In this document: one piece after another, positions 5,947-8,478 of the stretch
How positions within the stretch are numbered: position 1 is the stretch's first letter
Layout of the letters: each line of letters starts with the position of its first letter
Assembly: GCA_017388605.1 (NCBI GenBank)
Contig: JAFPIE010000026.1
Coordinates: 1 to 8,478, forward strand
DNA from: Acholeplasmatales bacterium
GTDB lineage: Bacteria > Bacillota_I > Bacilli_A > Acholeplasmatales > Anaeroplasmataceae
DNA length: 8,478 nucleotides
Reading direction: 5' to 3'
Notes under the pieces: model-generated
The model's input: the letters and a program-made list of their open reading frames with translations, nothing else
Database searches by the model: none
What the model was told of the DNA's origin: nothing
Program-made: the position numbers and the translations under genes

Positions 5947-8273
5947 AAATCTTTGATGGTGGCTTTGGCTCTGAGCTAGATAGGCTTGGGCTTCCTACAA
6001 CCAATCCTGAGGATTTAAATATTGATAATCCAGAAGCTATTAAAGCTATTCACCTATCCTATGCGAAATATGCAGATTATATTACAACCAATACCTTTGG
6101 TCTTAATTCTATTAAATATCACGGAAAATATAATATTAAGGATGTTGCGATAGAGGCAATATCTAATGCAAGAGTAACAAATAAAAAGGTATTCTTTGAT
6201 ATTGGTCCAACAGGTGCTATGCTAAAGCCCTTAGGTACTCTAAGCTTTGATGATGCCTATAATGCATTCAAGGAAATTGCCTTAATTACAAGAGATCTTG
6301 CAGATGGCTATATCGTAGAAACATTTTCTGATTTATATGAAATTAAAGCCTGTATATTAGCTTTAAAGGAAAATACAAATCTACCTATATATGCAACAAT
6401 GACCTTCGATAAAACAGAAAGAACTTTAACAGGCTCAAGCCCTGAGATTGTTGCGAACACATTAACCAATTTAGGGGTAAGTGCTTTAGGTGTGAACTGC
6501 TCACTCGGTCCAAAGGAATTATTTTCTATTGTAAAAAGAATGACAGAATACACAAATCTACCTATCATTATTCAGCCGAATAGAGGGTTACCTAAAATTA
6601 AAAATGGTAAAACCTATTATGATATGAGTGAAGAAGAATTCGTAAGCGAGGTAGAAAAATATATTCCACTTGGCGTATCTATTTTAGGTGGATGCTGCGG
6701 TACTACTCCAGAGTTTATAGAAGGACTTGCCAAAAGATTTAAGGGCCTTTTGGTTAAGGAAAGAGAATATACACCTAAAACATTAATCAATTCTGCATCC
6801 AAAATGGTTGAAATTGATGGAGTTAAGGTATGTGGAGAAAGATTAAATCCTACAGGAAAGAAAAAGCTTAAGGCTGCCCTAAAGGATGAGGATTATGATT
6901 ATTTAGTTTCCTTAGCCCTAGCTCAGGAGGAAAACTCAGATTTATTAGATTTAAACTGTGGACTTCCTGGTATTGATGAGCCTAAGGTTATGAGAAATGC
7001 AGTCACAAAGATTCAAGAATTTTCCGATTTACCTCTTCAAATTGATTCATCGAATGTTGAAGCTATTGAGGCAGGATGTAGATATTATAATGGTATTCCA
7101 CTTGTCAATTCAGTAAATGCGACTAAAGAAATTATGGACAAGGTATTTCCTATCGTTAAGAAATATGGTGCCGTCATCTTAGGCCTTGCGATGGATGATA
7201 ATGGTGTACCTAAGACTGCAGAGGAAAGATTTGAAAAGGCGAAATTAATTTTAAATACTGCACTATCCTATGGTATTCCTAAGGAAAGAGTTATGATTGA
7301 TACATTAGTATTAACCGCATCTGCAGAGCAGGATTTAGTTAAGGAAACCTTAAAGGCATTAACCCTAGTTAGGGGTCTTGGTGTTAAAACAGCACTAGGT
7401 GTATCGAATGTTTCCTTTGGTCTTCCCTTCCGCCCATTATTAAATAGAACCTTCCTAACTATGGCTATGTATGCTGGTTTAAATATGCCTATTATTAATC
7501 CATCGGATTTAGAGATGATTCATGCGATTTATGCATACCGTGCTTTAGTTTCTATTGATAAGAATAGCGAAGCATTTATTGAACGCTTTGCAGAAATGGA
7601 GGAAGCTAAAACTACGATAGTTTTAAAGGATAGCTTAGATAAAAAGACCGATTCAAAGGAAATGGATTTATATACAGCGGTTAAAAAGGGCTTAAAGAAT
7701 ATGATTCCAAATCTTTTAAATAAGGAGCTTTTAGATAAGAATCCTATGGATATCATCAATGACGTTTTAATAAAAGCTTTAAATGATGTTGGTGATGCCT
7801 ACGATAAAGGCAAAATGTATTTGCCACAGTTAATTGCTTCTGCAGAGGCTGCAAAGGAAGCATTCGGCATTATTTCTTTAAAATTCCCATCTAATAGTGA
7901 TGTTAAGGGTGTTGTCGTTATGGCAACCGTAAAGGGAGATGTCCACGATATTGGTAAAAATATTTGTAAGGTTGTTATGGAATCCTATGGATATAAGGTT
8001 ATCGATTTAGGTAAGGATACTCCAATAGAGGTTGTTGTTGATGCATATCAAAAATATAATCCAGATGTCATTGGATTATCTGCATTAATGACAACTACCG
8101 TAGTTTCTATGGAAGAAACAATAAAAGCATTAAGAAAAATAAACTGTAAAGCTAAAATTGTTGTTGGCGGAGCAGTTCTTACAGAGGATATTGCGAAAAG
8201 AATAGGTGCGGATTATTATTCCAAGGACGCACTTGATTTAGTGAATACCCTAGATAGAATTATCAAAAAGTAA
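5928..8273 (+). CDS. metH: Cobalamin-dependent methionine synthase (homocysteine, folate and B12 domains)
   Basis: MetH transfers the methyl group of 5-methyl-THF through cobalamin to homocysteine, making methionine. The 781 residues hold three domain units. About 1-285 are the homocysteine methyltransferase barrel, with zinc ligands Cys191 (GVNCSLG) and Cys256/Cys257 (GGCCGT); QPNRG at 216-220 replaces the common QPNAG. About 290-560 are the pterin-binding barrel (GERLNPTG 303-310, LDLNCGLPGIDEP 340-352, QIDSSN 371-376, NSVNA 394-398). About 575-781 are the B12 unit: a helical cap (YLPQLIASAEA 631-641) and a Rossmann fold with GDVHDIGKN (670-678, His673 as lower cobalt ligand), GLSALMTTT (716-724) and VVGGA (745-749). 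The activation domain is absent and is supplied by the preceding gene. AAAGGAGG (5913-5920) lies seven nt upstream. No terminator follows; a cobalamin riboswitch begins 18 nt later. Confidence 0.97.
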   Translation: MLQGKIEIFDGGFGSELDRLGLPTTNPEDLNIDNPEAIKAIHLSYAKYADYITTNTFGLNSIKYHGKYNIKDVAIEAISNARVTNKKVFFDIGPTGAMLKPLGTLSFDDAYNAFKEIALITRDLADGYIVETFSDLYEIKACILALKENTNLPIYATMTFDKTERTLTGSSPEIVANTLTNLGVSALGVNCSLGPKELFSIVKRMTEYTNLPIIIQPNRGLPKIKNGKTYYDMSEEEFVSEVEKYIPLGVSILGGCCGTTPEFIEGLAKRFKGLLVKEREYTPKTLINSASKMVEIDGVKVCGERLNPTGKKKLKAALKDEDYDYLVSLALAQEENSDLLDLNCGLPGIDEPKVMRNAVTKIQEFSDLPLQIDSSNVEAIEAGCRYYNGIPLVNSVNATKEIMDKVFPIVKKYGAVILGLAMDDNGVPKTAEERFEKAKLILNTALSYGIPKERVMIDTLVLTASAEQDLVKETLKALTLVRGLGVKTALGVSNVSFGLPFRPLLNRTFLTMAMYAGLNMPIINPSDLEMIHAIYAYRALVSIDKNSEAFIERFAEMEEAKTTIVLKDSLDKKTDSKEMDLYTAVKKGLKNMIPNLLNKELLDKNPMDIINDVLIKALNDVGDAYDKGKMYLPQLIASAEAAKEAFGIISLKFPSNSDVKGVVVMATVKGDVHDIGKNICKVVMESYGYKVIDLGKDTPIEVVVDAYQKYNPDVIGLSALMTTTVVSMEETIKALRKINCKAKIVVGGAVLTEDIAKRIGADYYSKDALDLVNTLDRIIKK
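8233..8260 (+). promoter_or_regulatory. Candidate promoter for the riboswitch-controlled downstream gene
   Basis: TTGATT (8233-8238) and TAGAAT (8255-8260) are 16 nt apart within the last codons of metH. Transcription would begin near 8267, about 24 nt before the riboswitch P1 stem, a sensible leader length. Matches are 4/6 and 5/6 to consensus. In AT-rich coding DNA such matches are common, so this is only suggestive; read-through from metH is the alternative. Confidence 0.35.
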
Positions 8274-8290
8274 ATATTTATTCGTTATTT

Positions 8291-8437
8291 ATCGGGCGTC
8301 TTGCGAAAGACTTAATAAGGAATCAGGTGAAAGTCCTGAGCTGTACCAGCAACTGTAACGAGGACGAAATCAATATACCATTGGGCAACTGAGAAGGTAG
8401 AAAGTAGGATGAGGCGAAGTCAGGAGACTTACCCGAT
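8291..8437 (+). ncRNA. Cobalamin (B12) riboswitch aptamer
   Basis: The aptamer is closed by a P1 stem, ATCGGG (8291-8296) with CCCGAT (8432-8437). Inside are a hairpin GTCTT/AAGAC (8298-8311), the P3 hairpin TCAGG-TGAAAGT-CCTGA (8323-8339) with the conserved GGTGAAA part, the core GCAACTGTAA (8349-8358, a variant of GCCACTGT), AGTAGGATGAGGC (8403-8415), and the B12 box AAGTCAGGAGACTTACC (8417-8433). Order and spacing match the cobalamin family. It binds a cobalamin form and normally lowers expression of the downstream gene when B12 is plentiful. That gene lies beyond the window. It sits after metH, so it does not control metH; metH needs B12, so a corrinoid transporter would be a logical target. 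Confidence 0.95.
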
Positions 8438-8478
8438 TAAATATAAAAATTAAAAAAGGAAATTGCATCTTTTTTTGA
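8438..8478 (+). promoter_or_regulatory. Start of the riboswitch expression platform (incomplete)
   Basis: After the aptamer comes an A-rich stretch and then GGAAATTGCATC (8458-8469), seven Ts and GA at the window end. No coding start is evident. The segment looks like the 5' arm and loop of a terminator hairpin whose 3' arm lies just past the edge. That would imply transcriptional control. The alternative is a weak A/U stem between AAAAAAG (8452-8458) and CTTTTTT (8469-8475). Confidence 0.3.

Noticed and set aside
6308..6802. Antisense open frames opposite metH
   Set aside because: They are shadows of a strongly conserved sense gene and have no initiation signals.
1..8478. CRISPR array, tRNA or rRNA genes, complete insertion sequence, attachment sites or a defence system
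   Set aside because: No spaced direct repeats, tRNA-like or rRNA-like segments, complete transposase or integrase frame, or defence-associated domains were visible on either strand.

Overview
The window comes from an AT-rich, low-GC Gram-positive lineage of the Firmicutes/Mycoplasmatota type. Erysipelotrichia or an Acholeplasma/Izemoplasma-like group would fit, but no species can be named. The grounds are base composition (roughly 30% GC by eye), a gene set of HprK, Lgt, PpaX and WhiA, and Shine-Dalgarno sites close to AGGAGG. All genes read cleanly with the standard bacterial code: Trp is TGG, no sense TGA is needed, and metF ends on TGA.

Left edge (1-473). A minus-strand gene runs off the left end. 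It looks like the N-terminus of an ABC-transporter ATPase, but its Walker A motif is degenerate. Between it and the main operon lies about 285 bp with no intact gene. This gap holds the ABC gene's probable promoter, a strong intrinsic terminator facing the minus direction, what looks like the decayed 3' end of an older minus-strand gene (possibly a transposase), and a near-consensus plus-strand promoter.

Main operon (492-8273, plus strand). Seven genes are packed with gaps of 2-13 nt or short overlaps: a four-helix membrane protein of unknown function; HPr kinase/phosphorylase (hprK); a fusion of prolipoprotein diacylglyceryl transferase (lgt) with a PpaX-type HAD phosphatase; whiA; methylenetetrahydrofolate reductase (metF); a stand-alone methionine synthase activation protein; and a three-domain cobalamin-dependent methionine synthase (metH). 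The first half reproduces the Bacillus hprK-lgt-ppaX neighbourhood, with lgt and ppaX in one polypeptide. PpaX removes the pyrophosphate that HprK makes when it dephosphorylates HPr. The second half is a complete methyl branch: MetF makes 5-methyl-THF, MetH passes the methyl group through B12 to homocysteine, and the separate activation protein reactivates oxidised cobalamin with AdoMet.

Right edge (8274-8478). Eighteen nt after metH lies a clear cobalamin riboswitch on the plus strand. It must control a gene beyond the window, plausibly corrinoid uptake or another B12-linked function. A candidate promoter for it sits in the metH 3' end.

Most content is recognisable housekeeping biology. I did not find a new defence or mobile system. 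The points most worth a second look are the Lgt-PpaX fusion, the degenerate ABC ATPase start, the gene relic with orphan terminator at 254-404, and a strikingly regular dependence of Lys codon choice on the next base.
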